From: Amblyornis subalaris
Taxonomy: Eukaryota; Chordata; Aves; Passeriformes; Ptilonorhynchidae
Assembly (NCBI GenBank): GCA_018881555.1
Contig: JACAXG010000253.1
Location: forward strand, 496,001 to 560,000
Direction of reading: 5' to 3'
DNA length: 64,000 bases
Below are positions 21,101 through 31,597 of this stretch, in pieces. The position numbers and the translations under genes are program-made. The notes under the pieces were generated by a model. It did no database searches, was not told the DNA's origin, and was given only the letters and a program-made list of their open reading frames with translations. Every line of letters starts with the position of its first letter. Positions within the stretch are counted from its first letter, which is position 1.

Positions 21101-23149
21101 TAGAGGGGAAAGTGTAAAAGGTGGAAACCTCTTCAGGTTGGTAGAGATGCAGAGCTGCTGCTGCCTAGCCTCCTGAACCTGGTGGTGACCAAGCTGCTCC
21201 TGGCCAGAGCAACGAATGCTGCCCCCTCACTGTCCAGCAAAGTCAGTTGTTGGTTTGCTTTGTATCAAGATTTCTCATTCTGTCGAACAGTGTTTGCCCT
21301 CCCTCAGAAGAGGGAGGGGAGTCCTGACAGTGCTACTTGCAAGGACCCAGCTCTGAATTGTAATTTCTTCGCTGCTTAACCCGAGATTGGGCTCAGAGCA
21401 ATGGCTTCACAGCTCTGGCTCCTGAAACTTCCCACGGCACTCTTTGGTTTCTGTTCTATCTGCCAGCTCCAGTGGCTGGTACTGGCTTAACAGCTGGTGT
21501 GTGACTGCCTCCTGGTCAGAGCAATTTGAAGTGAGTTGTCTCTAGGTCAGAGTATGCTCAAGTGCTTTGTGTTTTGAAAGATGCCGAGGTTCTCCTGCTG
21601 CTGGCACTTACGGGCTCTGGAGTAGCTCTGAAATGGCTGGAGGTTCCCAATCAAACTGTGGGATTGTTTAAACTTGAGGCATAGTTAAAGTAACCTCAAG
21701 CAGTCACAGCTGGACAGGCTTTGCCCTGGAAAGCAGCTGTTTGAAACTCTTCTCTGTGCTGATCAGGCTTGTTCACCTGTGCTGAGCAGGATACTCTGCT
21801 CCAGTTCAACCTGCTTTAAGCTTTTAATTCATGAATGTCTTATATTTGCTGGGAAAATGCAGGATGTACAAGAAGTTTCTTTCAGGATACTTTCAGAACA
21901 AGGAAAAAGTGGCTTTTAGGGCCTTCCCTTTCAACAGCCTGTGTTAGGAGAGTAGAAGGGAAAGTGGTGATCCAGAGCAGATGCAATCAGCTGTAGCATT
22001 TATCATCCACAGGGAAGTGGGAGTTGTGATGGGTACAGGAAATGTGCCTAAATCTGTAACTGTGTACTTGGAAAGCATTCCTGTTCCCTGCAGACAGCAG
22101 AGCTTAGTGCTTAGGGAGGCCCTGGGATTCACTTGTGGGTAGCTGTGGATGCAAATCAGCTTGTCCTGCTGTTCCTGCCATGGTTTTGTGCTTCTGCTGC
22201 NGAGGTTGGTGCTGGGGAGTGGATGGCAGTGCTGATCCCAGGGGATGCTGCCTGTTTGTGATGGATTTGAACAGTCCATGTGAGGAACATGTCCTGTACC
22301 CTGATGACCTGGAATGCTGTAGGATAAGGGTGTTGAGGCAGCGGGATGGGTACGGGAAGCATTAGGTGCTTCTGTTTGGATCAGGTTGGGTGGTGATTCC
22401 TGGTGTGCAGCGGGGACGGTGGGAGGAGCTGCTCTCAGCCTCTGAGGGGACAGCCTGTGCCCAGAAAGCAGGTGCTGTCAGGTGCCCTCCTGAGGTGAAC
22501 ACTTCCTCAGGCACCTCCCCCTGTAGCAGACCACCTGCCTGGCTCCAGGGCCATCCTCGGGCCCGCTGGGAGGCGCAAAATGTCATAGTGTAAGCGCCTC
22601 GGGACAAACAGATGACTCTAGAAACTCCTTTTGTCCAAATGCCTCGTGACCTGCAGAGCTGCCTCCTGCCAGTGTGGCATGGGGATGGCTCTGTATAGCG
22701 TTGATAGTCTGAAGTTGCTTCCTTGTGAACTCGGGAAAGGAGGAAGGAGCTAAAGGTCAGCCTCAGTTACCTCCGTGACCTGAGTAATTGCTGTTTGAAT
22801 AGACACAGCTCTAATAACACCCATTGTGTGCTGGGTGCTCCTTACCTGCCTCACCCCGGCAAGGCGTGTGTAACATCCACACATGGTGGAAGTGCTGGAG
22901 GGCCCACTGGTGGGGAAGAGAGCTTGTATTGCCAATACCTCTTTTCCAGGGAGGCTCTGCACACTGAGATCCTGCTGCAGGAGCTGCTGCCTGGCAGGAA
23001 CTGCCCTGTGGTGCTCATAGTTGATAACTTTCCACCGTGGGGAGGAACCACCGCCAGCCTGTACTGATGGTGGCTGCAGATCAAACCACCCTCTAGAACT
23101 GGTACAGCTGGTCCCTGAGCATGTCACTAACTCTGACCTCCTCTTCCAG
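15123..23149 (+). other. RAB5C: RAB5C intron 1 (noncoding)
   Basis: An 8 kb intron between the noncoding first exon and the ATG exon. The first 500 bp are CpG-island sequence. After about 15700 GC content drops and stop codons become frequent in all frames. No open frame longer than about 120 codons has protein character. Unresolved bases occur near 18562, 19180 and 22201. I recognise no transposon end, RNA gene or enhancer motif cluster. Confidence 0.6.
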
Positions 23150-23228
23150 TTGCAACCTGCCTACAGGTGGATCCCAGCGCAGAACCTGCAGCATCCTTAA
23201 CTCTCGGCACTCCTTCACTTAGACCACA

Positions 23229-26200
23229 ATGGCAGGTCGAGGTGGAGCTGCCCGACCGAATGGACCAGCTGCTGGGAACAAAATCTGCCAGTTTAAACTT
23301 GTTCTCTTGGGCGAGTCAGCAGTGGGGAAGTCCAGCCTGGTCCTGCGCTTCGTGAAGGGGCAGTTCCACGAGTACCAGGAGAGCACGATTGGAGGTGAGT
23401 GCCAGCTCCAGATGCCTGTGGCCAGGAGGTGCTGACCTCGCTGGGGCCGTCTGGGGTGTCAGAAGCAGGACTGGCTATTTCAGTCTGGTCTGGGATTTTT
23501 TGCTATAAATAGACCCAAACAGTTAATGCTTTAACTCTTGGTTTGCAATTTGTTTGTTGGTGTGAGGATCAGCACCGCAGAGAATAACACAATGGCAACC
23601 CCGCACTCTGCCGCTGAGGCTTCGCTTCCAGTGCCTCAACTCCAACTTCTAATTAGAACTGAGACCTTCAGCTAGGTTTATAGCCCTTAACTATCTTTTC
23701 AGACTATGACCTCGGATTTTGGATCTGTTCCTAGTCTCATACTGTTAACTACTTTCACAGTGCTTTCAGGTCTAGTAGTTTTTTAGCTTGGAATCATTAG
23801 CATGGTGAAGTCAACCAAAGGCTGGTCAGCACATGATTCTCTGAGCAGCAGTACTGGGGGGGATGTCCTGAGAAAAGGCTTGAATCATCCCTCTGTGACC
23901 TGTGCAGGGAGTAAGCACAGCTGTAAGTGTGGCTTACTGGCAAGCAGGGCTTAATATTCCTCCTTAATGTGGAAGGCTGTGCTCTGCCTCAGTCTGTATC
24001 CGAGGCTGGTGCCTTTGTCCTAGGTGTAACATGTAGTGTTAACTCACAAGGACAAGAAAACAGCCAGTTACTAAGCTGGGGGAGTGTGGTGTAACTGGGC
24101 TGAGTTCTGTGCTGTTACTGGTGCTCCCCAGGTCTGATAGAGATGGTGCCACAGCTGGACTGTGTGATCCCAGTCAGAGGCTGCCAGGAGGGTTTGGCAG
24201 TGTGGATGCTCCAGGGTCTGGCTGCTGCCTGGGCTGTCTGGGCCACCTTCCTGTCACTGTGTGGTGGTTCTTGGTTCCTGTGAGCAGGGAGTGTGACACA
24301 GCAGAGCTGCAGCTGCCACAGCGAGTGGCACTGGCCTCTCCAGGGCTCTGCTCACTCCCACGCAGCAGCAGAGCTGCTCCGAGCTCCTGCACTGGCTCTG
24401 GGCCCTGTCCTGCTGGAGCTGAGCCAAACCCCCTTCTCTTGCAGCTGCCTTCCTAACACAGACAGTGTGTCTGGATGACACAACAGTGAAGTTTGAGATC
24501 TGGGACACGGCGGGGCAGGAGCGGTACCACAGCCTGGCCCCCATGTACTACCGGGGGGCTCAGGCAGCCATCGTGGTCTACGACATCACGAACACAGTGA
24601 GTGTGGGCAGGGCTGGGGGGCTGCCAGGAGGCTCCTGGTGCCCTGGGAGCATGTCTGGGTCAGAGCCCTGCAGGTACCTGGCTGTGGGTGCCAAGTACTT
24701 GAAAACTGCTCATGGCCTCTTCCTCAGCTCTGGCCAAGGCTGTGAGCTGATAAAGGATCGTGCTGCAGAGGCAGAATACTTCTCACAGGAAAGCCTTGTT
24801 CTAATCATATCTGTACTGTGGATTCCTACACAGCTGCCCTTCCTGACTGCTGCCTCCTGTTTGCTTCCAGGACACATTTGTACGAGCCAAGAACTGGGTG
24901 AAAGAGCTGCAGAGGCAGGCTAGCCCCAATATTGTAATTGCACTAGCAGGAAACAAGGCAGACCTTGCTACCAAGAGAGCTGTGGACTTCCAGGTGAGTG
25001 GGAATCCAGAGCAGTTGTTACCCAAGCAGGTCAGGAAAGCACCTCTTTGCTTAAGTGAGGGAAATGGTGGCTATGTACAATATGCTTTGAGGAAGAATGA
25101 AAGTGAGGATTTGTGCTGAGGACCCCAGGATGCCACTGAGCAGGGGGGCTGTGCCCCGCCCTTCCCATACTTCTGTCACAGCACATGTGGCCCTGGCTGG
25201 TGAAAGTTCTGGTGAATGTGGAGGAGGAGGCCCACAGAGCAGAAGCTCCTGTCCTCAGTCTCCTTCCCTGCCTTGCTCATATGGGGATATGTGGGGTGTG
25301 AAACAGCGTCTTCTGGGTACGAGACACATGAGGAATCATTCCCAGCTTGTTCTCTGCTCTTCATAGGTCTTATCTCGTCTAAGGCAAGCATTCGAGAGAG
25401 TTTCTTACCCAACCCTCCCACAGNGTTGCTTGTGGTGCCCTTGCAATGGGTGACACTCTCCCAGCTGACCCAAGTACCAGCCACTGTGTGTGCATGTGGC
25501 TCACTTAGGCTTGGCTGTGGGACACTGGCTGTGCAGGGCTGCCGGTGGAGTGTGTCCCTGGGTTGTCCTGGCCAGGTGGGGCAGGGACTGGCGGGAGCCT
25601 CTCTGGCCCAAGGTGGGACAGAGCGTTTCTCCAGCAGTTAGTGTGCTGACAAGTGAAGTGTGTGGAGCCTGCTTGGACCTCCTGGCAGGCTACCTTTAGC
25701 TCTCTGATGTGATTGTTTGTAGGATGCACAAACATATGCAGATGACAACAGCTTGCTGTTCATGGAGACGTCGGCCAAGACAGCGATGAATGTGAATGAA
25801 ATCTTCATGGCAATAGGTAACAGGCTGTGTGTGGGGCTGGGGTAGCTCTGAGCGCCAGCACTGCCACCCAGGGGGATCCTGTGTCAGCCAGGGCTGGTGG
25901 CTTTTACTGTGGTAGGTGTCCAGTTTGCCACACTGGTGTGATTGGTCATTCCCTGAGTGCATAGAGCCTTTTCCCTTGCAAATCTGGTTCCCTCTCCCTG
26001 TGTCTGCAGTGGTGAGGGAGGAAGGAGCAGGTCTGATGCCAGCCACAGCCAGGGATGGGTTGGTTTGCCATGCAGTGCTGCTGGCAGTGTCCTGTCCCAA
26101 ATTCATTTGGTGGGGAGGGCTTGGGCTGGAGCAGGCGAAAGCCAGCCTAGGGTGTGCAGTGGGAGGAGGTCGGCCTCTCTAGAGTACCCTATTAATGTCC

Positions 26201-26329
26201 TGTTTCTTTCTAGCCAAGAAACTGCCAAAAAATGAACCCCAGAATGCTCCTGGTGGCCCAGGCAGGAATCGGGTGGTGGACCTTCAGGAGAGCAGCCAGC
26301 CGAGCAGGAGCCAGTGCTGCAGCAACTGA
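23229..26329 (+). CDS. RAB5C: Small GTPase RAB5C
   Basis: Rab5C is an early-endosome GTPase governing clathrin-vesicle fusion and endosome tethering. Five coding exons join in phase: 23229-23394, 24445-24596, 24871-24993, 25723-25816, 26214-26329, giving 216 residues, the usual length. Visible motifs: P-loop GESAVGKS (28-35), switch I with [13 protein letters not shown] (51-63), WDTAGQE (75-81) with catalytic Gln80, NKAD (134-137), ETSAK (162-166), and C-terminal CCSN, giving two geranylgeranylated cysteines (213, 214). The N-terminus [20 protein letters not shown] is RAB5C-type rather than RAB5A/B. The coding exon begins at a splice acceptor near 23149, leaving about 80 bp of 5' UTR before the ATG. 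Confidence 0.97.
23395..25722 (+). other. RAB5C: RAB5C internal introns
   Basis: These are the intron at 23395-24444, the one at 24597-24870, and the one at 24994-25722. They hold no exon-like sequence beyond the coding exons between them. The first has an AT-richer centre (23480-23800); the last contains an unresolved base near 25424. Confidence 0.6.
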
Positions 26330-28050
26330 GCAGCTGCTCTGGCCCGTGAGCCCTCGGAGGACGTGACTGGAACCCACGCTAACGATCGCACTTACCGTAG
26401 GGCGGCCGCTGCCAGCGCCGCTGTGATTCTCCATCCCTTTCTGATCATAGGCTGGAGGGAGTTCTTCCACCTGCACCTTTCTGTACAAATACTAATTCAA
26501 TTCTAAGTCTTAAGTCACTTTTTTAATATATGAACTTCTGCTCTTCCCTCTTCCTGGTGGTGGTGGATGCAGGACCTGGTGTCTGCCCAGCCAGCGNGGC
26601 TGTCCCGCAGGTGAGGCCAGCAGCAGCCAGGTCCCACAGCACTGTAGTTCACTATGGGAAACAAAGGGATATTGGGACACATGTTTAAAGTTCCCTGTCT
26701 GTAAGAGCTGAGGCTGATCCCGTACGATGCGCCCAGAACAACCACTAAACTGTAGCATTAGAGACAAACTCCGGCTCTTGGGCCACTTATTGACCAAATC
26801 AGTGATGAGTATTTGGGGTGGGGCAGAGGGAAGCAAAACTGGTTTCTTCTGTATTTTGTATTGTATGTTTCTCCATGTAACCAATCAGTATCTTGTCAAT
26901 ATAGTACATCCAACGAGCTGCCTGTTGTCTTTCTTTGTGTTGGACTCCAGCATGCCAACTCTTTTCTCTTGGTTCTGTCGTAATGCACTAATCCTGTTGC
27001 AACTTTTGCAAAAAATCTTGTATAGAAAATTGTCCTTTTCTTGATGGTTGTGATGCCACTAATATTGTTAACCCTGCTCTGGTGAGAATACACAAGGTTT
27101 ACTGATGTACAGAGGTGGGGTGGGGGAAACCTCGGGTAACCTGTCAGTGGGAACGACATGTATTGCTAAAGCCTGTAATTCCACAGAATGAAGGGAGGTA
27201 TTAAATGGCTTCTGTTGCCAGACTCTAACTGATGTTGGCTGCTGCCTAGTGCCTAATGCAGTGTCTTATGCATCCTGGTATTTAAGAGGAACTGTTGACT
27301 TAGTCTTCATCACAAACTTCAGTTTTGTGTGATTAAAACAAAATTTTTATAAACCTATCATAACAACAATGTTCATGTTTCTTAATGCAGCAGGGACTGG
27401 ACCTGAGCACAACAGTTCTGGTGGAGGCTGAGCTGTGCTGGGCTGCTCCTGGTGTGTCCCACACCTTGGTAGGGAAATGGGGCCCTTCCTTCTTGGGGAG
27501 GGAGAAATGGGGCTCCTGAGCTGGGGCTGTGCAGCTGCTCCTACACATCTGCTCTCCTCACAGTGACGCTGCTGGTGTTCACTCAGCTCCAGTGTGCTCA
27601 AGGAAGCTTGAGGGAAATAGTGGGAATTATTCCTTGCGTGATACTTCTGGGGAAACTCTACAGTGCAAGTTGGGAAGAGGTGGGGGAGCAGTGTGCGGAG
27701 GAGCTCAGCTCTACAATGGGACAGGCTTGGGAATGGTGCTGCACAGTTAATGAACGCAATACTTCTGTCTCTGGAGCATGATGGCCTTGGAAGATGCTGC
27801 TCTCCTGTCACTGCTGCATGGACTATGAGACCCAACACCCACAGCTGAGACCTGGAGTCAATATGGAAGAAGGAGCAGCCCCTTGCAGCTCCATCCCTAC
27901 CACGTGTGCTGCCGGCAGCACCATTTGTGCTCGGGAGAGGCTGAGGATGGAGATGTGCTGCATTTGGAACCCATTGTCCCCCTCAGCTGAGGTGCTGCGA
28001 GAGGCTTAGTCATGGGAGAGCTGTAAATAAAGTTGTGTGAACAGCCTTGG
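26330..28050 (+). other. RAB5C: RAB5C 3' UTR with alternative polyadenylation signals
   Basis: The sequence after the stop is AT-rich compared with flanking intergenic DNA, as expected for a 3' UTR. Possible poly(A) signals are ATTAAA near 27200, ATTAAA near 27331 within an A/T-rich stretch, and AATAAA at 28026-28031 followed by TGTGTG-type sequence. A proximal end near 27350 and a distal end near 28050 are both plausible. Which is used cannot be decided from sequence alone. Confidence 0.55.
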
Positions 28051-29190
28051 TTCGTGTGCCCTTCATCCTCTATCCAAGGTCTTGGTGCCTTTTTCTCATG
28101 CTGGATTTCCTGAAAATAGTGGAAGCAGGAAGGGTGTGGAGTGACTTGGTGATGGTGTTCCTGGGATCATGGGCTGCCTGCAGGGTGTGGGCTCCAATGG
28201 ACTTTACTGATGTGCTGCTTGTGCCTGGACTGCTCAGCTACTGGAGGAGCTCAGGACCTCTGTGGGACCACCCAACTCTGGCTGCTTACAGTATGGGGTG
28301 GACTGATGCTGCTGGTTTCCTCAGGCCACCAGAGACGGACCTGTTGAAGAAGGGCTTCCCTCATCCCACTTGGAACATTCCACGGACACTGTGCATGGTG
28401 CTGTTGCCATCTGCTGGCTCCTCTCCCTGGGTTCCTCGGTCCTTCCCAGACGTGGGGTCTTGTCTCTGTGAATGTGCCTGTGATGCCCTAAAGGAGGGTC
28501 TTGCTGCTTGCCGGAGCCATGCGCAGGGGTTCAGTATCGAGGCTGGGGACCTGCTGCTGTTGTTGGTGTGTCTGGGCAATGGGCTGTCTGATTGCAGGGC
28601 GGCTTCAGCACAAACAGGCGTTCCTGCCCACATACCTGCAGCCTGCCCACACACCGGCTGCCTGCCTGGGCCTGAGCATGGGTGTTTGTGGTGGTTATGC
28701 ACCGCACCCGGGGTTGGGCTTTTCCCTCCCTGCTGCTGGGAGCTCAGGGTGGACTCCGGCAGCCCCTCACCAAGCTGGGAGGGGGAAAGTGTGGGTACAA
28801 CAGCCTCACCCCACACCCAGCCAGGATGTCCAATGTGGTTCCCTCCCCATTCCAGGGGGATGGGTGTTGGCCAAGGCTGTAGATCTGGAGCGGATACTGA
28901 CAGTGTGAGGAAGGGGTGAGGGCAGACTGCTGCTCCTGTACAGGTGAGTGTGGTACAGGTGAGTGCGACTGCCCTTCCTGTATGGGACCTTCCTGCCTGC
29001 CTCCCTCTCTGAGCAGCACAGTGCTCCCAGATCCCCTCCCCTCCCTCACAGAACCCTCTGGGTCTGCTGTCTGGCCCCATTTTGTGCTGCCCTGTCTCCC
29101 CTCTGTGCATCCAGCTCCTCTAGCATCAAGAGCAGGGTGCAGCCTCCCCATCAATCAACACCCAGAGAACACAAGCAGATTCAATGCAAA
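28051..29190. other. Intergenic sequence between RAB5C and the heat-shock pair
   Basis: GC-rich sequence with unusually few stop codons, so open frames of 290 codons (plus, 28047-28919) and 249 codons (minus, 28361-29110) overlap on opposite strands. Neither translation has recognisable domains, and both are rich in Trp, Cys, Pro and Ser, as translated noncoding GC-rich DNA usually is. I do not call a gene here. Confidence 0.5.
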
Positions 29191-29196
29191 AGTATT

Positions 29197-29202
29197 TTTA
29201 TT
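29197..29202 (-). terminator. Polyadenylation signal of the minus-strand heat-shock gene
   Basis: TTTATT on the plus strand reads AATAAA on the minus strand, 125 bp after the stop codon of the small heat-shock gene. Confidence 0.7.
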
Positions 29203-29326
29203 GGATACAAAAACATTCCAATATAGTGAAAAAATGACATCATTGCTGATGAAGCTTGTCTGGGCTTAAACCNGAGACTTGCTTCTGTTTGCTCCGGTCC
29301 TGCCGTGGCCATCGGGTCCCATCCTG

Positions 29327-29911
29327 TTACGCCTGGGCTTTGGTGGCGGCTCCGTCCGCAGGGGCTGCTCCGGGCTGGGGCGCTGCAGGGCTGACCTGGA
29401 TGGGCACGTTCCTCTCGGGAGCGGCTGGCAGCGCCAGCTTGGGGGCCTCGATGCGGAGCTGCCCCTCCTTGGTCAGGGAGCAGGTCAGGGCCTCGGCGTC
29501 CACCTCCTCGGGCACATCCCACTCCCGCTTCAGCACCTCGTACTTGTAGGAGAAGGAGCCCTTCTCGTCAACATTCTGCGTCTCCTTCTGCCCCACCAGC
29601 ACCACCTTCCTGCCCACCACCTTCACCGACAGCTGCTCGGGAGTGAAGTTCTTGACGTCCTGGCAGACAGAGAAGCCGTCTCCGGAGCCCTGGGCTAGGG
29701 CTGTGCTGGTGCTCGGGGTGCGCTCCGCGGTGATGGCTCCGTGGTTGCTCAGGAGCTGCTCGAAGCTGCTCATGAATTCCCGAGCTTTCTCCATCTCCTG
29801 CTGCAGTTCAGTGAAGATGGTCTCTGCGTGCGGCCAGAGGGTCCTCACCGTGCCCAGCCGGCTGGCCAGGGAGCTGGAGGCGAAGGGTGCGAGGTGCATC
29901 CGGCAAAGCAT
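29327..29911 (-). CDS. Small heat-shock protein, HSP25/HSP30-like (minus-strand copy)
   Basis: An intronless gene of 194 residues beginning MLCRMHLAPF. It belongs to the alpha-crystallin/HSP20 chaperones, which hold unfolding proteins in oligomers. The alpha-crystallin domain spans about 77-163 (DGFSVCQDVKNF, SVKVVGRKVVLVGQ, SFSYKYEVLKREW). An IXI-like tail motif NVPIQV lies at 168-173. An upstream in-frame ATG at 30086-30088 would give 253 residues with an alanine run, but it lies upstream of the TATA-like box. The start at 29911 also matches the MLCR start of the neighbouring copy, so it is preferred. Mammalian HSPB9 sits at this locus between RAB5C and KAT2A. The sequence here is the HSP25/HSP30 type known from birds and amphibians; orthology to HSPB9 is positional inference. 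Confidence 0.9.
   Translation of the reverse strand: MLCRMHLAPFASSSLASRLGTVRTLWPHAETIFTELQQEMEKAREFMSSFEQLLSNHGAITAERTPSTSTALAQGSGDGFSVCQDVKNFTPEQLSVKVVGRKVVLVGQKETQNVDEKGSFSYKYEVLKREWDVPEEVDAEALTCSLTKEGQLRIEAPKLALPAAPERNVPIQVSPAAPQPGAAPADGAATKAQA
29400..29697 (-). repeat. Arm 1 of a ~300-bp inverted near-identical repeat (heat-shock coding)
   Basis: Read on the minus strand, this segment is nearly identical to 31235-31532 on the plus strand. In a ~135-bp stretch I compared base by base (the part encoding DEKGSFSYKYEV onward) there are only two differences, both silent. The 5' parts of the two genes are much more divergent. Confidence 0.85.
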
Positions 29912-29947
29912 CGCTGCTGGTTCTGGTGCTGGTGCTGGTGCTGCTGG

Positions 29948-29990
<43 letters not shown>
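29948..29990 (-). repeat. (CAG)14 trinucleotide repeat in the 5' UTR of the minus-strand heat-shock gene
   Basis: Fourteen uninterrupted CTG units on the plus strand, CAG in the transcript, are preceded by interrupted copies (GGTGCTG-type). The tract lies between the inferred transcription start near 30020 and the ATG at 29911, so it should be in the 5' UTR rather than translated. Confidence 0.9.
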
Positions 29991-29991
<1 letters not shown>

Positions 29992-30045
29992 CTGTCCCCT
30001 TTCCAGTGGGCTGGAAGCGTTCTGTCCCGCTGCTGCCGTCGGAGG

Positions 30046-30143
30046 TTTTTATTCCTGTTCCCTGGAGGCGTGGCCTTGTCCCGCACATTACGTCATCCTC
30101 GGGAGAAGAGCTTAGCTCTTTCCAGCCCGTTCCAGCTCATTCT
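30046..30143 (-). promoter_or_regulatory. Heat-shock promoter of the minus-strand gene: TATA, CRE and step-type HSE
   Basis: On the minus strand, a TATA-like AATAAAAAC lies near 30046-30054. A CRE/ATF site (ATTACGTCAT on the plus strand) is at 30087-30096. At 30120-30142 three TTC triplets occur exactly 10 bp apart (30120, 30130, 30140), giving nGAAn units separated by 5 bp on the minus strand. That is the step-type heat-shock element geometry. A further TTC unit and a near-palindrome (30106-30120) lie next to it. The arrangement fits HSF-controlled transcription toward 29911. Confidence 0.7.
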
Positions 30144-30840
30144 TGTTACTCACCCATGAGGAGAGGCACTGCTGACGTCGCGCCCAGCATACCTTCGCCC
30201 TGACTCTTGCAGCTCTGCTCTCCTGGCTTATAATTAGCAGCATCACCTCAGCCTCTGAGCGGGATGCCTGAGCCACCCCTGCCAAAAATCTGTGCCCTTT
30301 GCATTTCCCAGGCATGGAGCGGGTCCGTGCTCGTCTCCTCCCTGCTTTCCCCCGCCCTCACCTGGGCCCATTTCCCCCCATCTGTGCTCAGGGAGGTCCC
30401 CTCAGGTGAGACCAGAAGTCAACCCACGGGCCCATGCCCAGATGGGGTGCACAGCAGGATGCTGAGCGGTCAGGATAGGATGGGGGTGGCCAATAGGGAG
30501 AGGGGTCCCCGAAAGTGCCAGAGGNGTCTGGCAGCAGATGACATGGGACACGTTGCTGTGGGGGTGGGACTGTCCCTGTGCTGACCAAAGTGATGTGCTC
30601 CTGGCACAGCGGCGCCTGGCTCCACTGAGCCCCCGGGCGGGGAGGCCGGGGAAGGGCTCTGTGGCCCCCCGGCCATGGCCCCATGGGCCCCGCTGCATCA
30701 CGATGGCTCTGCAGAAACCTGAGCTCCCAGCAGTGACTGCGGCTGCCTATTTGTGGTGTGTGACTTGTCCCCAGAAACAGGCACTGCTATTTTGGCTGGT
30801 GGATAATCAGCCTCAAAAATAGGCGATGGCTCCAAGAGGG
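30144..30840. other. Spacer between divergent heat-shock promoters
   Basis: GC-rich spacer with an unresolved base near 30525. Toward the plus-strand gene it has AT-rich boxes resembling CArG/MEF2 sites (CCTATTTGTGG near 30748, CTATTTTGG near 30788, CAAAAATAGG near 30814). No exon is visible. Confidence 0.45.
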
Positions 30841-30848
30841 TGCGTGGG

Positions 30849-30897
30849 GAAGAGAGTGTTCTGGAAGGGACACACCCCTGGGCAGGGGAAGATAAAA
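30849..30897 (+). promoter_or_regulatory. Heat-shock promoter of the plus-strand gene
   Basis: GTTCTGGAAG (30858-30867) is a perfect nTTCnnGAAn heat-shock element dimer, with a further GAA at 30849-30851. A TATA-like GATAAAA lies at 30891-30897, 92 bp before the ATG. The layout is compact and typical of an inducible small heat-shock gene. Confidence 0.7.
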
Positions 30898-30988
30898 CCC
30901 GCTGCTCCCCAGTCCCAGCCCAGCACCGCTCCAGCCACTGCACCTCGCAAAGCTGCAGCACAACCAGGGACACTCGCTGGGAGCAGAG

Positions 30989-31597
30989 ATGCTTTGCCGC
31001 CTGCACTTCATGCCACCCATGTCCAGCTCGCTGTTCCCGTGGCTGGGACCCGTCCGCACCCTTTGGCCGCATCCAGGCACCCTCTTCGCCGAGCTGGAGC
31101 GGGAGATGCGGCTGGAGATGGAGAGGGCTCGGGAGTTCATGAGCAGCGTCGAGCAGTACCTGACCGGTGGGAGCAGCCCCGGGCGGATTGGCATCGCCGC
31201 AGAGCGCGCGTCAAGCACTAGCGCAGCCCTGACCCAGGGCTCCGGGGACGGCTTCTCTGTCTGCCAGGACGTGAAGGACTTCGCGCCCGAGCAGCTGTCG
31301 GTGAAGGTGGTGGGCAGGAAGGTGGTGCTGGTGGGGCAGAAGGAGACGCAGAGCACAGACGAGAAGGGCTCCTTCTCCTACAAGTACGAGGTGCTGAAGC
31401 GGGAGTGGGATGTGCCCGAGGAGGTGGACGCCGAGGCGCTGACTTGCTCCCTGACCAAGGAGGGGCAGCTCCGCATCGAGGCCCCCAAGCTGGCACTGCC
31501 GGCTGTCCCGGAGAGGAACGTGCCCATTCAGATGGGGCCGGCGGTGGCGCAGCCAGCTGGCAGCACTGACGATGGAGCCGAGCGGGCCAAGGCATGA
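30989..31597 (+). CDS. Small heat-shock protein, HSP25/HSP30-like (plus-strand copy)
   Basis: Intronless, 202 residues beginning MLCRLHFMPP, resembling the bird HSP25 start. The alpha-crystallin domain spans about 85-170 (DGFSVCQDVKDF, SVKVVGRKVVLVGQ, SFSYKYEVLKREW), with NVPIQM at the IXI-like position. The N-terminal arm contains PVRTLWPHPGTLFAELEREM, related to but distinct from the minus-strand copy. It should act as an ATP-independent holdase chaperone induced by heat. It is transcribed away from its twin with about 1.1 kb between start codons. From QGSGDG onward its sequence is almost the same as the twin's, suggesting sequence exchange. Poly(A) signal AATAAA is at 31730. Confidence 0.93.
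   Translation: MLCRLHFMPPMSSSLFPWLGPVRTLWPHPGTLFAELEREMRLEMERAREFMSSVEQYLTGGSSPGRIGIAAERASSTSAALTQGSGDGFSVCQDVKDFAPEQLSVKVVGRKVVLVGQKETQSTDEKGSFSYKYEVLKREWDVPEEVDAEALTCSLTKEGQLRIEAPKLALPAVPERNVPIQMGPAVAQPAGSTDDGAERAKA
31235..31532 (+). repeat. Arm 2 of the ~300-bp inverted near-identical repeat
   Basis: This segment pairs with 29400-29697 in inverted orientation and encodes the alpha-crystallin domain. The arms are separated by about 1.5 kb. Confidence 0.85.

Noticed and set aside
15123..23149. CR1-type retrotransposon in RAB5C intron 1
   Set aside because: I looked for the short ATTCTRTG-type 3' repeat and reverse-transcriptase-like frames and found neither. A diverged fragment cannot be excluded without a repeat library search.
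29912..30088. N-terminal extension of the minus-strand heat-shock protein to 253 residues
   Set aside because: The upstream ATG lies upstream of the TATA-like box, and the added part is a CAG-derived alanine run. The twin gene starts at the equivalent MLCR methionine.
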